A stretch of 64,000 nucleotides of DNA from Limonium bicolor (lineage: Eukaryota; Streptophyta; Magnoliopsida; Caryophyllales; Plumbaginaceae). The notes beneath the pieces were generated by a model that ran no database searches, was not told the origin of the DNA, and was given only the letters and a program-made list of their open reading frames with translations. The stretch covers positions 353,274,296-353,338,295 of the forward strand of contig CM041776.1 in NCBI GenBank assembly GCA_023374045.1. The letters run 5' to 3'. The translations under genes were made by a program, and so were the position numbers. Shown in pieces: positions 1 to 10,989 of the stretch. Each line of letters begins with the position of its first letter. The stretch's first letter is position 1.

Positions 1-1468
1 GTAAACCGTAATCTAAAGTCCTTTTAACTACAACATTTGCCCGTTTACTCTGCACACTGTACTTACAGTAACTCTTCTTTCGCGCTATCTTCCTCACTGA
101 AATCGCCTCCTCTCTCCCGTCACCTTGCTAACGGCCATCGCCGCCGTCGCTCCCACCACCTTTGTCACTCCCATCGCCGCCGGTCACCACCCATCTACCA
201 CTGGTCTCACCGTCGACCTCTCTATCGCGTATTGGGTATGCGATCGATTGATTGTCGTTTTTTCTAACTTTGTTCATATACATGCATTTCGATTGCAAGT
301 TCTAACCTCGTTTCTATCGAATCCTGAGAGTGTAATGGCAAATGTTCTAACCTTGTTCATATATTTGTGCCCAGATTCACAGTTAATTGCAACCTAGTTC
401 GTGGGCTGATTTCTACACTACTTGCCCACTTCGGTGCTTAGTAACGGTAATTTTGCAAAGCAAACTGTAAACTGCTGTATTTATTTATTCTTAGCATTTA
501 GTATTACAATTAATAAATAATAGTGTAGTTTTAAAAATGCTACTACTTAAACTGCCACAGGAAAGAAAGTAAGTTCAAGTATATTACCGATTCCTGAAAA
601 TAGCTCATTTTCAACTGCTCAATCTGCTATGCCAGATGCTCTCTGTTTGATTCACAATCTGTGACAGGAATCAACAATGCTATTGTTATAACCACCAGAA
701 AGAATAAGATGAGTTTCGGTATTTTAATGGTTCTAGAATGACTAGTTTCAGTCCTTCAATCTGAAGTACTGCAGAGAAGGTCATAAATAAACTTCATATA
801 TAGTAGAATAAGATAAGTTTATGTATGTTACTAGTTCTAGATGGTGCGTGCAAATTTGACTTTGATAAAACTGATTTGGAGACGTTAGAAATATAGGGGG
901 ATGCTGTCGATTTTTTTCCGCGGTTTAGCTAGCATTTAACCTTGATTTTTTGATGAATTCTAATGTTGTCGTTTTTCATTTATGCATCAGGACTACGACT
1001 TTATTTTGGCTTCCGACCTCAACCGTCTTAGCATCGGCTAATCGTCTACCAGAGGTAAGATTTACATATATACATATAATATTTGACAAACTACCAAACA
1101 TAGTTATCCGCCCAAGATATACCTAATAGAGGTATATCTTCGGCAGTCCCTGTCGGGACTGTCCATGATTGTTAAATCTCACACCTAGGGTGTGAATGTG
1201 TTTTTGATTGTACTTTATTGATTATTTCAGCAGTATCTCTTTATTGTTCTTCGAATGCATATATTATTGATTAATATCATAATATCGTGCATTTGAAGAA
1301 CTGTAGGGAGATGCTGCCGAAATTTTCAATAAATTACATATTAAAAACACGTTCACCGGTGGGATTTAATACTCATGGATGGATTTAGGTTGATAAGATA
1401 CAAAAGTGTAAAGACTCTGCCACGAGTGACGGTATGAAATGTGCCTTCATATAAATAGCTAGAAGGAG
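1..1468 (+). other. CACTA left subterminal region and leader, no gene
   Basis: I see no convincing protein here. The stretch holds one copy of the ACCGTAATCTAAAG subterminal motif at the window edge and several small hairpins: AAGATATACC with its complement GGTATATCTT near 1111-1137, GGCAGTCCC/GGGACTGTCC just after it, and an imperfect arm pair near 1237-1302 (GTTCTTCGAATGCA with TGCATTTGAAGAAC). A short phrase around GGGATGCTGTCG is echoed near 893 and 1305. These fit an untranslated CACTA leader. Confidence 0.5.
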
Positions 1469-2584
1469 ATGGAACGTTCGTGGATTTACAGCGGAAATTT
1501 GGACGACAAGTTTTTAGAAGGAGTTGATAAGTTATGCACGGTGTTGGCGAACAATCTGAAACCTACAGACAAGGGATACTATTTTGTCCGTGTATCGACT
1601 GCCAAAACAATCTGAGATATCGCGGCATTGAAACAATTAAGGAACATCTGATCCGCCGCGGTTTTACAAAAGATTTCCAAGACATAATCCGATGGCATGG
1701 TCAGAGTGCGTTCGATGTTATTAAGCCTGACGAAGGGGATAATGGTCAGGCAAACACAGAAACAGAACTTGGATGATACAGTTGCTGGTGATCCAGAAGA
1801 CATTACAGCGAACGTTGTGCCAGATTTCTGGGATGATGACATTGAGACTATGCTTGAAGATGTGGAACGACATTACTACTAACACGCCAGACAAGCATGA
1901 AATTTGTTGGATTCATCCAAACACCGTTGTACCCCGGGTGTGACCCTACAAAGTTAAGCAAGTTGAGTGTCGTCCTCAAGCTATTCAACTTGAAAGCGAA
2001 ACATGGCTGGAGCGACGTAAGTTTCACTGACCTCCTGGAACTATTGAAATACGTTCTTCCAGTGGACAACGTTTTACCAACGACTACGTACTCAGCCAAA
2101 AAAATGATGTGCCCAATGGGTATGGGGTACCAGAAAATTCATGCTTGTCCAAATGGTTGCATGCTGTTTTGGAAATCGGATGAATTTGCTGAAAGCTGTT
2201 CAGCATGGGAGCGTCACGGTATAAGAACAACAAAACTCACACAGCGGTAGTAAGAAAGGTTCACCAGCTAAGGTATTGGGTACCTGCCCATCATTCCAAG
2301 GTTCAGACGTTTGTTCTCCATTGAGAAAGCAGAGAATCTTCGGTGGCATTCAGTTCACACAGGAAAAAGGATGGCAGATTGAGACATCCCGCTGATGCAC
2401 CACAGTGGAGAAACATAGACGTAAAATTTCCTGAGTTTGGTAACGAACCGAGAAACCTAAGGCTAGGCTTGTGCACGGATGGGATGAACCCTTACGGTAC
2501 TTTGAGTAGCATACACAGTACCTGGCCTGTGCTTTTGGTTATTTGCAATCTACCGCCGTGGTTATGCATGAAACCAAGACACAT
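1469..2584 (+). pseudogene. CACTA tnp2 transposase, 5' half (broken)
   Basis: Reading from the ATG at 1469 gives MERSWIYSGNLDDKFLEGVD. After a frame change it continues with ILFCPCIDCQNNLRYRG and HLIRRGFTKDFQDIIRWHG, which match the plant transposase-associated domain with its CxxC pair. A second block (1897-2250) reads LYPGCDPTKLSKLSVVLKLF, HGWSDVSFTDLLELLK and KIHACPNGCMLFWK, the start of the tnp2 (Transposase_21) family. A third block (2343-2584) reads RHPADAPQWRNIDVKFPEFG and LRLGLCTDGMNPYG, also tnp2. The blocks lie in different frames and are cut at 2584 by the nested LTR element. The function would have been cut-and-paste transposition in the nucleus. It is clearly inactive in this copy. 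Confidence 0.85.
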
Positions 2585-4568
2585 TGATAAGTGTCCAAAT
2601 GAGCATGAATTATAGGTGTATTTCTATATAATATTAGCACTTTTCTTGCTCATTTCTCCACTTCGGTTAGTTTTCCTCTAGTTTATGTTTTATTGTTTAT
2701 CTCACAAATTTATTGGTTTAACATGAGGAAAACCAAGCTGGGACTAAAGTAGATAAAGAGACGAACGCATAGACGCAAACGGCTCAGAAAACGGACTTAT
2801 AACGAAGAATGTAGAGCCGGTCAACAGAGGCACGCGAGAGTCACGCGGTGGACTGGTGCAACCGCCCCCTAAGTGGCGGACGTCTCACGTGCAACCGCCT
2901 GGCGGACACCACACAAGGAACCGCCCCATACTGGGCGGTTGTCCTGGCGGACACCACACAATGGACCGCCACTTATCTTGCGGTTGTCCTGGCGGACGGT
3001 TAAGGAGGAGACCGCCACTTCTTGGGCGGTCTTGGAGGCGGACCAGGCACACAACCGCCTACAAACCAGGCGGTACCACAGGCGGACAACAGCAGACCGT
3101 GACTAATTATCAGTCGCGACCACTATCTTCTTCGCGCCGTCGTCGTCTGCAACTCGCCCAACTCGCGCAGCAACTTATCTATCTACTCTGCCGGCGCCTA
3201 CCATAAATCTCTCACGCGTTACAGAGCTTTGTCCCCTGCGCAATCAATGAAGCTGCTCTTCTTCATCTGCAATCAAAATTCGTACGGATCCAAACCTCTA
3301 TATAAACCCACGCCCTCTGCTCAATAAAATAATTCCCTTCCTCACAATCCAAAGCAGTAGACGTATCATCCCATCCAGTAAATAAACCATCGCTCACTCC
3401 CACGATCCATTCCATCCTCTTATCTCCCACTTCTCCATTTTAGTTTTATTCTTCATTCCACCACGAAGCAGAACACGATAAGAAGAACAGAAGAAAAGGG
3501 AGCTGGAGCAGAAGCGAATCGCAGTCCAGTCTGCGCCGGCAGTCTCCAAATTAATGGCTATTTCTGTTTCCTTTTTATTACTGTTAATGTCTGAGTGATT
3601 TTACTCATATCCTAGGGTGGGGTTTGACCCTAAATAATTCAGACTTATTATTAATACCAAGTTTGCTTATAAAATTTGTTTTGTCTCTCTAAATTATTAA
3701 ATGCTTAATAACTGATCATTTTTATGCATTTACGGTTTCTCTTATTTCAATGATTTTGTAAATCTGAGAATAGACCACAAAGAGAGATAAACGTTATATT
3801 ATTCTCCTTGATTAGCAGATAAAATCCATCGCTGTTATAAAAAGAATTCTCACTTAAAGCTAATTAATGATTTTAGACTTTTCCTGATTGTAAAAGTCTA
3901 TTGATTTAATTAAGAGTTGTCCTTATCTATGATTTAGGAAGGCCACAAGATTAATTCTTAAACAGACAAATAAGAGCAAATTAGGATTATAATTATTGTA
4001 TGTACTTAATAAATATTTATCACCTGTTTCACTTATTAAACTTGTTTTAATTCCTTTCAGCAAATATTGTTAAATGCTTATTCTGACAAAATACTGCATT
4101 TATTTGGTAGCTATCAATATATGATTTTGAGATAGTTAAAGTACCACAAAGGAATTAACTTGGTATTTACACTCCGGATTGAGCAGGAAAATACTAAGGC
4201 TATTAATAGGAGTTCGTAACTGACAATTATTAACTCTAATAGACAATAAATATTGAGACAGGATTATAAAATTGTTTAAGTAATTTAGGAAATTCCCCCG
4301 CTATCCTAGGATACCTTTTTACATCCATCCTTTTACTTTACTTTACTGTATTTATTATTTCTGTACTAATTCTAAAAACCAAGCTTGCCTCTGGCTAAAC
4401 CCCAATTTATATTTTATGCATTTTTTATTTATCTTTTTGTACATTAACTAAACTGGATAATTAATTAGATAATTGCGAAGTCTCTGTGGATACGACCTTG
4501 TTGTACTACAAAGATTGGGTTCACTGCCCATAGTTAGCAAGATAGTTTGACTACTATTTTGCCCAACA
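2585..4568 (+). repeat. Left LTR (1984 bp) of the nested element
   Basis: Starts TG and ends CA. It contains a GC-rich block (about 2856-3090) of short ACCGCC and GGCGGA words that can pair with each other many times. TATATAAACC near 3299-3308 and AATAAAATAATT near 3325 are a plausible TATA box and poly(A) signal. Compared with the right LTR I count four substitutions and nine indels, every indel being a base or two missing from this copy. Confidence 0.93.
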
Positions 4569-4570
4569 AG

Positions 4571-4590
4571 TTTTCACCGTTGCCGGGGAC
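4571..4590 (+). promoter_or_regulatory. Primer binding site, tRNA-Asp type, degenerate
   Basis: The sequence TTTTCACCGTTGCCGGGGAC lies two bases after the left LTR. It matches the plant tRNA-Asp primer site (TGGCGCCGTTGCCGGGGA) over CCGTTGCCGGGGA, but the usual GGCG just before this is changed to TTCA. Confidence 0.75.
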
Positions 4591-4696
4591 TTCGGTCCAA
4601 CTATCTGGTTTATTATCTGTTTAGTTTTTCTTTTATTCCTGTTATTTGCCTTTTTGTATAAATTTTTGTTACTTTTTTTTAGGGTACTTAATTCTG

Positions 4697-5659
4697 ATGG
4701 ATAGTCACTACGATCAAGCAGGAAATTGGTATGGTTACCCCTATGGCGCAGAGGACTACAATCAATGGAGTGTCTGTCAAAGGTACGGGGAGTACCATGA
4801 AAGCCCCCAATGTTCAGACCCAAATGCTGAATTGAGAGCTCTCTTGGAGGATTACAAGTCATCTCTCAAGCCTATCCCCATCTTTGTGTGCCAAGAGTGT
4901 GGAGGAGACCATGAAAGTTCCCAATGTCCTATGGTTACAATAGAGAGAGACAACGCCATTTTAAGAGAAATGATGGCAAATTTTACCTCAACGTTTGAAA
5001 GGAACCAGCAAAAAACGCTAGATCAGATCGAACGCATGGAACAACCGCTTCAACAACTAAATGAAGTGGTTCATGAGGAGGAACAACCTGCTAAGGACAT
5101 AAGCTACTCTCCACCTCCTCCACTATTCGAATTAGAGAATCCATCACCAAACAACCATCAGCTTGATTATGAAGACAACCCCTCAGAAGAGAGTTTCTCC
5201 ATAGACTTCATGGAGTTTCCTCCCTCTGAAGTCAACTACTATTTCCCCTCCTTCTCTGTGCTCTATCCAGAAGATGAGGATATTTATATCCTCGAAAATG
5301 AAGAGAAGGAATTGCCACCACCTCCCACCAAAATATCCAAACAAAACGCCACTATCACTTTCAAAGAATCAGTTCTCTCTGAAGATGATATCAAGCGTTC
5401 TTTCTACAAGCCTCACCAACAAGAGGAGGATATTTACATCCTCCAATTTGAGGAAGAAAAATCATCACCGCCGGGTCTTCTGTTAGAACTACGCTACCGG
5501 CAGTACCTCCTCAAACACCAGGTTTTGTGGAGTATTCATTTTCCTATTATATTTGCCGAAGTAACGTTCTGTTTTGATCCAGGTGGTTTGTTATTAATTA
5601 CTGTCAACTTCGTTTTTCTGGCAGAATTATTGTCTACTTATATTTTTGATCCAGGATAA
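4697..5659 (+). CDS. Gag-like protein of the non-autonomous LTR element
   Basis: An uninterrupted frame of 320 codons plus stop starts at the ATG at 4697 (MDSHYDQAGNWYGYPYGAED). A longer frame begins at 4646, but its first 17 residues are hydrophobic and overlap the leader. Near the N-terminus are two related CCHC-like motifs: CQRYGEYHESPQC, where the second Cys is Tyr, and CQECGGDHESSQC, with spacing CX2CX3HX4C, one residue shorter than a classical zinc knuckle. A probable coiled coil follows (TFERNQQKTLDQIERMEQPL), then an acidic, proline-rich tail with a repeated EDIYIL..EEE motif. The protein probably packages the element's RNA. The open frame agrees with a recent insertion. No pol gene follows it. 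Confidence 0.65.
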   Translation: MDSHYDQAGNWYGYPYGAEDYNQWSVCQRYGEYHESPQCSDPNAELRALLEDYKSSLKPIPIFVCQECGGDHESSQCPMVTIERDNAILREMMANFTSTFERNQQKTLDQIERMEQPLQQLNEVVHEEEQPAKDISYSPPPPLFELENPSPNNHQLDYEDNPSEESFSIDFMEFPPSEVNYYFPSFSVLYPEDEDIYILENEEKELPPPPTKISKQNATITFKESVLSEDDIKRSFYKPHQQEEDIYILQFEEEKSSPPGLLLELRYRQYLLKHQVLWSIHFPIIFAEVTFCFDPGGLLLITVNFVFLAELLSTYIFDPG

Positions 5660-6866
5660 CGAAGCAGGCGTCTAGCCAAAGACGTTAAAGAAGGGCAGCT
5701 TTCCGGGAGGCAACCCGGACGAACTTATCTTTTATATGCTTTTATGCTATTTTAATAATCAGGTTCCCTTTAAAGTTTATTTTTGCTAACTTTTAACCCC
5801 GTTTATAGTATGGTTGCTTCTAGTGTTTTATGCAGGTGCAATTTCATGTCTACACCGCAACCAAGCTACGCTACTTGAGGCTGAAGCTCAAGTGTGGGGG
5901 AAGTCCAAAACACGCTAGCAAAAATAAAATCAGGGGAGTACCAGTTTCTTTAAACTTGCTTTTATTTACATCAAATCTGCAGAGGAGAGTTTATATGCTT
6001 AAATGAATATTCGTGAGCTTCGTGTTCTCTCTATTTTATCTACTTACCGAAAAGGCCTTCTGAAACTTTCCCTTGTTTTTCTGGTGAACAATGAGGACAT
6101 TGTTCAATTCAAGTGTGGGGGAGTGTGCCCTTTTCGATGACACTTTGTGCTTAAATGTTTAATCTCTCTCCTTATCTTGCGTTTGTCCAATTCAATATTG
6201 TGGACCCTGTATATGTGGGTTGTTCTCTTTAGGAATAAATACTGTTATGAATTGTGGGATAAATGGTACAAATTTTAAAAAATTTTGATTACTTTTGAGG
6301 AGCATTTTTATGCGGTATGACCAAATGATCTGAAATGGTTGGATTTTTATTGCTCAGGGGTTCCTTCTGTCTTCTTTCTTAGGGATTGCTAAGGGTGCTT
6401 CTCTGTTAAGAAAGAAAATATAAATAAATAAGGGACTTGCGAGACACCATTGGTAACCAACAAGAGAGTTGAGTGTTCTTAAATACGAAGGCTTATGCCT
6501 ACTTATTATCTTCTCATCTCTTATGCAAAAGTGAAACAAATGCATAAATCTATTTTTCCTTTTGTTTTCTCCTCAAATGCCCATTCTTGAGAGAAGTTGG
6601 CCATGGTAAAAGTTCTCAAAGTCACCTAAAATCAAGAAGCATTGAAGTACTCCGGATCATACCCCGAAACTCTTATTTTTATTTTTGCCCTGAGTACACC
6701 TATGCCACCAGTAGGTGATGGATCACACTCCTCTAAAAAGTTTAAGATCATGTACTATTGAGTTCTTTATCCTACCCTTCATAATAATATTTGTTAATAT
6801 TGAGCATTCCCTACTTAGGTACGTAGTTTTGCTTGAGGACAAGCAAAAAGATAAGTGTGGGGGGTG
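5660..6866 (+). other. Internal 3' region with repeated PPT-like motifs
   Basis: No coding sequence seen. The purine-rich motif AAGTGTGGGGG occurs near 5890, near 6112 and at 6853-6864. Only the last directly abuts the right LTR and would act as the polypurine tract. The other two may be ancestral tracts or extra plus-strand primers. Confidence 0.6.
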
Positions 6867-8860
6867 TGATAAGTGTCCAAATGAGCATGAATTATAGGTG
6901 TATTTCATATATAATATTAGCACTTTTCTTGCTCATTTCTCCACTTCGGTTAGTTTTCCTCTAGTTTATGTTTTATTGTTTATCTCACAAATTTATTGGT
7001 TTAACATGAGGAAAACCAAGCTGGGACTAAAGTAGATAAAGAGACGAACGCATAGACGCAAACGGCTCAGAAAACGGACTTATAACGAAGAATGTAGAGC
7101 CGGTCAAACAGAGGCACGCGAGAGTCACGCGGTGGACTGGTGCAACCGCCCCCTAAGTGGCGGACGTCTCACGTGCAACCGCCTGGCGGACACCACACAA
7201 GGAACCGCCCCATACTGGGCGGTTGTCCTGGCGGACACCACACAATGGACCGCCACTTATCTTGCGGTTGTCCTGGCGGACGGTTAAGGAGGAGACCGCC
7301 ACTTCTTGGGCGGTCTTGGAGGCGGACCAGGCACACAACCGCCTACAAACCAGGCGGTACCACAGGCGGACAGCAGCAGACCGTGACTAATTATCAGTCG
7401 CGACCACTATCTTCTTCGCGCCGTCGTCGTCTGCAACTCGCCCAACTCGCGCAGCAACTTATCTATCTACTCTGCCGGCGCCTACCATAAATCTCTCACG
7501 CGTTACAGAGCTTTGTCCCCTGCGCAATCAATGAAGCTGCTCTTCTTCATCTGCAATCAAAATTCGTACGGATCCAAACCTCTATATAAACCCACGCCCT
7601 CTGCTCAATAAAATAATTCCCTTCCTCACAATCCAAAGCAGTAGACGTATCATCCCATCCAGTAAATAAACCATCGCTCACTCCCACGATCCATTCCATC
7701 CTCTTATCTCCCACTTCTCTATTTTAGTTTTATTCTTCATTCCACCACGAAGCAGAAACACGATAAGAAGAACAGAAGAAAAGGGAGCTGGAGCAGAAGC
7801 GAATCGCAGTCCAGTCTGCGCCGGCAGTCTCCAAATTAATGGCTATTTCTGTTTCCTTTTTATTACTGTTAATGTCTGAGTGATTTTACTCATATCCTAG
7901 GGTGGGGTTTGACCCTAAATAATTCAGACTTATTATTAATACCAAGTTTGCTTATAAATATTTGTTTTGTCTCTCTAAATTATTAAATGCTTAATAACTG
8001 ATCATTTTTATGCATTTACGGTTTCTCTTATTTCAATGATTTTGTAAATCTGAGAATAGACCACAAAGAGAGATAAACGTTAGATATTATTCTCCTTGAT
8101 TAGCAGATAAAATCCATCGCTGTTATAAAAAGAATTCTCACTTAAAGCTAATTAATGATTTTAGACTTTTCCTGATTGTAAAAAGTCTATTGATTTAATT
8201 AAGAGTTGTCCTTATCTATGATTTAGGAAGGCCACAAGATTAATTCTTAAACAGACAAATAAGAGCAAATTAGGATTATAATTATTGTCTGTACTTAAAT
8301 AAATATTTATCACCTGTTTCACTTATTAAACTTGTTTTAATTCCTTTCAGCAAATATTGTTAAATGCTTATTCTGACAAAATACTGCATTTATTTGGTAG
8401 CTATCAATATATGATTTTGAGATAGTTAAAGTACCACAAAGGAATTAACCTTGGTATTTACACTCCGGATTGAGCAGGAAAATACTAAGGCTATTAATAG
8501 GAGTTCGTAACTGACAATTATTAACTCTAATAGACAATAAATATTTGAGACAGGATTATAAAATTATTTAAGTAATTTAGGAAATTCCCCCGCTATCCTA
8601 GGATACCTTTTTACATCCATCCTTTTACTTTACTTTACTGTATTTATTATTTCTGTACTAATTCTAAAAACCAAGCTTGCCTCTGGCTAAACCCCAATTT
8701 ATATTTTATGCATTTTTTATTTATCTTTTTGTACATTAACTAAACTGGATAATTAATTAGATAATTGCGAAGTCTCTGTGGATACGACCTTGTTGTACTA
8801 CAAAGATTGGGTTCACTGCCCATAGTTAGCAAGATAGTTTGACTACTATTTTGCCCAACA
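6867..8860 (+). repeat. Right LTR (1994 bp) of the nested element
   Basis: Direct repeat of 2585-4568, ten bases longer, ending GCCCAACA followed by the target duplication CACAT (8861-8865). It carries the same ACCGCC/GGCGGA block at about 7140-7375. Confidence 0.93.
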
Positions 8861-8865
8861 CACAT

Positions 8866-10390
8866 CTTGTTGTCTTTGTTAATATCTGGTCCAAAGCAAC
8901 CGGGCAACAAAATTGACGTATTCCTACAACCTTTGATAGAGGATCTACAACTCTTGTGGAATGAAGGGGCTACGTTACGACTCATTCAGTAAAGAGGACT
9001 TCAATTTTGCGTGCTATGTTGTACTGCACAATCAATGATTTCCCCGCCTATGGTAATCTTTCAGGCTATTCAATCAGGGGGGTTGGCGTGTCCGATTTGT
9101 TGGTGAAACACTTGTAGCTTCGCTTGAAACATAGTGGGAAAACCGTGTATATGGGCCACCGAAAATGCTTCCAAAAGGACTAAGTATCGAAGATGGCGAA
9201 AGAGTTCGATGGGAAAACTGATCACAGCATGGCGCCCCTGCCTTTGACAGGTACAGGATTTACAAAAAGTTGGATAATATTGTGAACACTTCGGGCCGCC
9301 AACCAAAAGTGGTGAAAAAGTGTCTGGAAAAAGAAATCAATATTTTGGGAACTACAGTACTGGCAGCATCTGGAGGTTAGACATTGTATCGATGGATGCA
9401 TGTCGAGAAGAACGTGGTGAAAGTATCACTAGCACCCTTTTGAACAAAAGGAAGACAAGGATCATTTGAAAGGAAGAAAAGATTTAATTGAGTTGGGCAT
9501 ACGCACAGAGCTTGGCCCGCAGAACGGGAAAACGCACATTCTTGCCTCCTGCCTGTCACACTCTGTCTAAAGAAGAGAAACATAGTCTATGCAGTACCCT
9601 TTACAACATCAAGGTGCCATCAGTTACTCCTCAAACATAAGAAACCTAGTGTCCTGACATTTCAAATTAGTAGGAATGAAATCTCAACGATTATCATGTC
9701 CTACTTCAAGAATTTTTGCCAATTGCACTACGTGGGATCTTGCCGATGCTGTCAGACCACAATCACAAACGTCAGTGTCTTCCTCAAATCCATTTCGTCT
9801 AAGGTTCTTGATGTGGACACTCTGTCTAAATTACAAAAGGATCTTATTGTGACAATGTGCCAGCTGGAGATGTATTTTCCTCCATCGTTCTTCGACATAA
9901 TGATACATCTCCTCGTGCATCTTGTAAGAGAGATTCTGATGTGTGGTCCTTTGTACCTTCGCTACATGTATCCGTTCGAAAGGTGCATGGGTGTCCTGAA
10001 GAAGAAAATGAAGAACCGTCGTCACCCAGAGGGTAGTATTATAGAGGGCACTATCACAGAGAAGTTGTAGACTTCTGCACCAATTACCTAGAAGGTGTCG
10101 ATACCATTGGACTTCCACGTTCTAGACACGAGGGCAGATTGAAGGGTGTTGGCACGGTTGGAAGGAAACTGAAAAGAATTGACATAGACACTCTTAACAA
10201 AGCTCATTTAGTTGTGCTAAGTCATCTTGAAGATGTTGAACCATACTTTGATGAACACTTGTGTGTTTTAAGAGCACAATATCCAAACATGAGTGACGTC
10301 AGACTACAAAATGAGCAGAATAGGACATTTGTCCGATGGTTCAAAGAGAGATGTTGTCCGATCAGTCCACGAATGTGCCTGAACTATTAA
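8866..10390 (+). pseudogene. CACTA tnp2 transposase, 3' half with DUF4218 (broken)
   Basis: After the nested element, transposase similarity resumes: PKQPGNKIDVFLQPLIEDL near 8890, then TINDFPAYGNLSGYSIRG near 9031-9080 in another frame, and further pieces with many stops. From 9696 a 124-codon frame contains DVDTLSKLQKDLIVTMCQLE, PPSFFDIMIHLLVHLV and LRYMYPFERCMGVLKK, with NRRHPEGSIIEGTI, the DUF4218 domain that follows tnp2 in plant CACTA transposases. The 10139-10390 frame continues as the C-terminal extension and runs into a stop. The enzyme is dead: at least four frame changes are needed in this half. Confidence 0.82.
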
Positions 10391-10396
10391 AGTAGT

Positions 10397-10989
10397 TTGC
10401 ATTTGGACCAAATCTGGATGTAATTTCTTATGAGGGGTACGATGTCAACGGATTCACCTTTTTCACAGAACGTCAAGATCAGAAGTCAACGAATCAAAAC
10501 AGTGGTGTAGAGCTTGAAGCTTATCAAAACTTATATGACGTCGGTGTCGTGGGTCATAGTCCTGTCTCAGTACAACAATCATATTTCGGTGTTATACAAG
10601 ACATCTGGGTATTGGACTACAACAGCTACGAAATGTGTGTTTTCCGCTGTAACTGGGTTAACAACATTCATGGCTACCGTGAGGAGGAGCATGGTATGAA
10701 ACTGGTTGATCTGTCTAGAGCTACTCCCACGGTTGAGCCATTCGTTGTTGGGACGAAGGTTAAGCAGATATTTTATGTAACTGATCCCTGTAATCCTAGA
10801 TGGTCTGTTGTGCTTAAAGGGAGAAGAGGAATAGTTGGTGTGGATGGTGTGGTTGATGAGGATGAGTATGATGCAGAAGATGAACCTCCAACTGTTCCTA
10901 TTTCATTGGAAGAGGCTGAGGTCACAGGTCATCGTGAGTATATACGATCAGACCATAACGAGGGAATGTGGGTTGAGAGATCATGTTGA
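10397..10989 (+). pseudogene. DUF4216 region of the CACTA transposase
   Basis: One continuous frame reads GPNLDVISYEGYDVNGFTFF, KSTNQNSGVELEA, YFGVIQDIWVLDYNSYEMCV and NWVNNIHGYREEEHGMKLVD. This is the DUF4216 domain, which lies at the C-terminus of plant CACTA transposases and whose function is unknown. It ends in an acidic tail and stops at 10987-10989. It is separated from the DUF4218 part by a stop codon and a frame change, so it is probably the last piece of the same broken gene. Confidence 0.75.

Larger units (their letters stand above)
2585..8860 (+). mobile_element. Non-autonomous LTR retrotransposon nested in tnp2
   Basis: Two near-identical direct repeats start TGATAAGTGTCC and end GCCCAACA. 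The 5-bp duplication CACAT flanks the element at 2580-2584 and 8861-8865, and the transposase coding sequence resumes after it. A tRNA-Asp-type primer binding site follows the left LTR, and a G-rich polypurine tract (AAGTGTGGGGGG) precedes the right LTR. The interior is about 2.3 kb. It holds one gag-like ORF and no protease, reverse transcriptase, RNase H or integrase, so it depends on another element's enzymes. The tRNA-Asp primer suggests Ty3/gypsy ancestry, but this is inference. Confidence 0.93.

Noticed and set aside
37..397. Short Pro/Ser/His-rich frames at the window start
   Set aside because: They lie in the CACTA subterminal/leader zone, with no domain and a low-complexity CCGCC-type composition.
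2856..3206. Arg/Pro-rich open frames in the LTR GC-rich block (both LTRs, both strands)
   Set aside because: They arise from the repeated ACCGCC/GGCGGA words, are open in several frames at once, and have no start context or domain.
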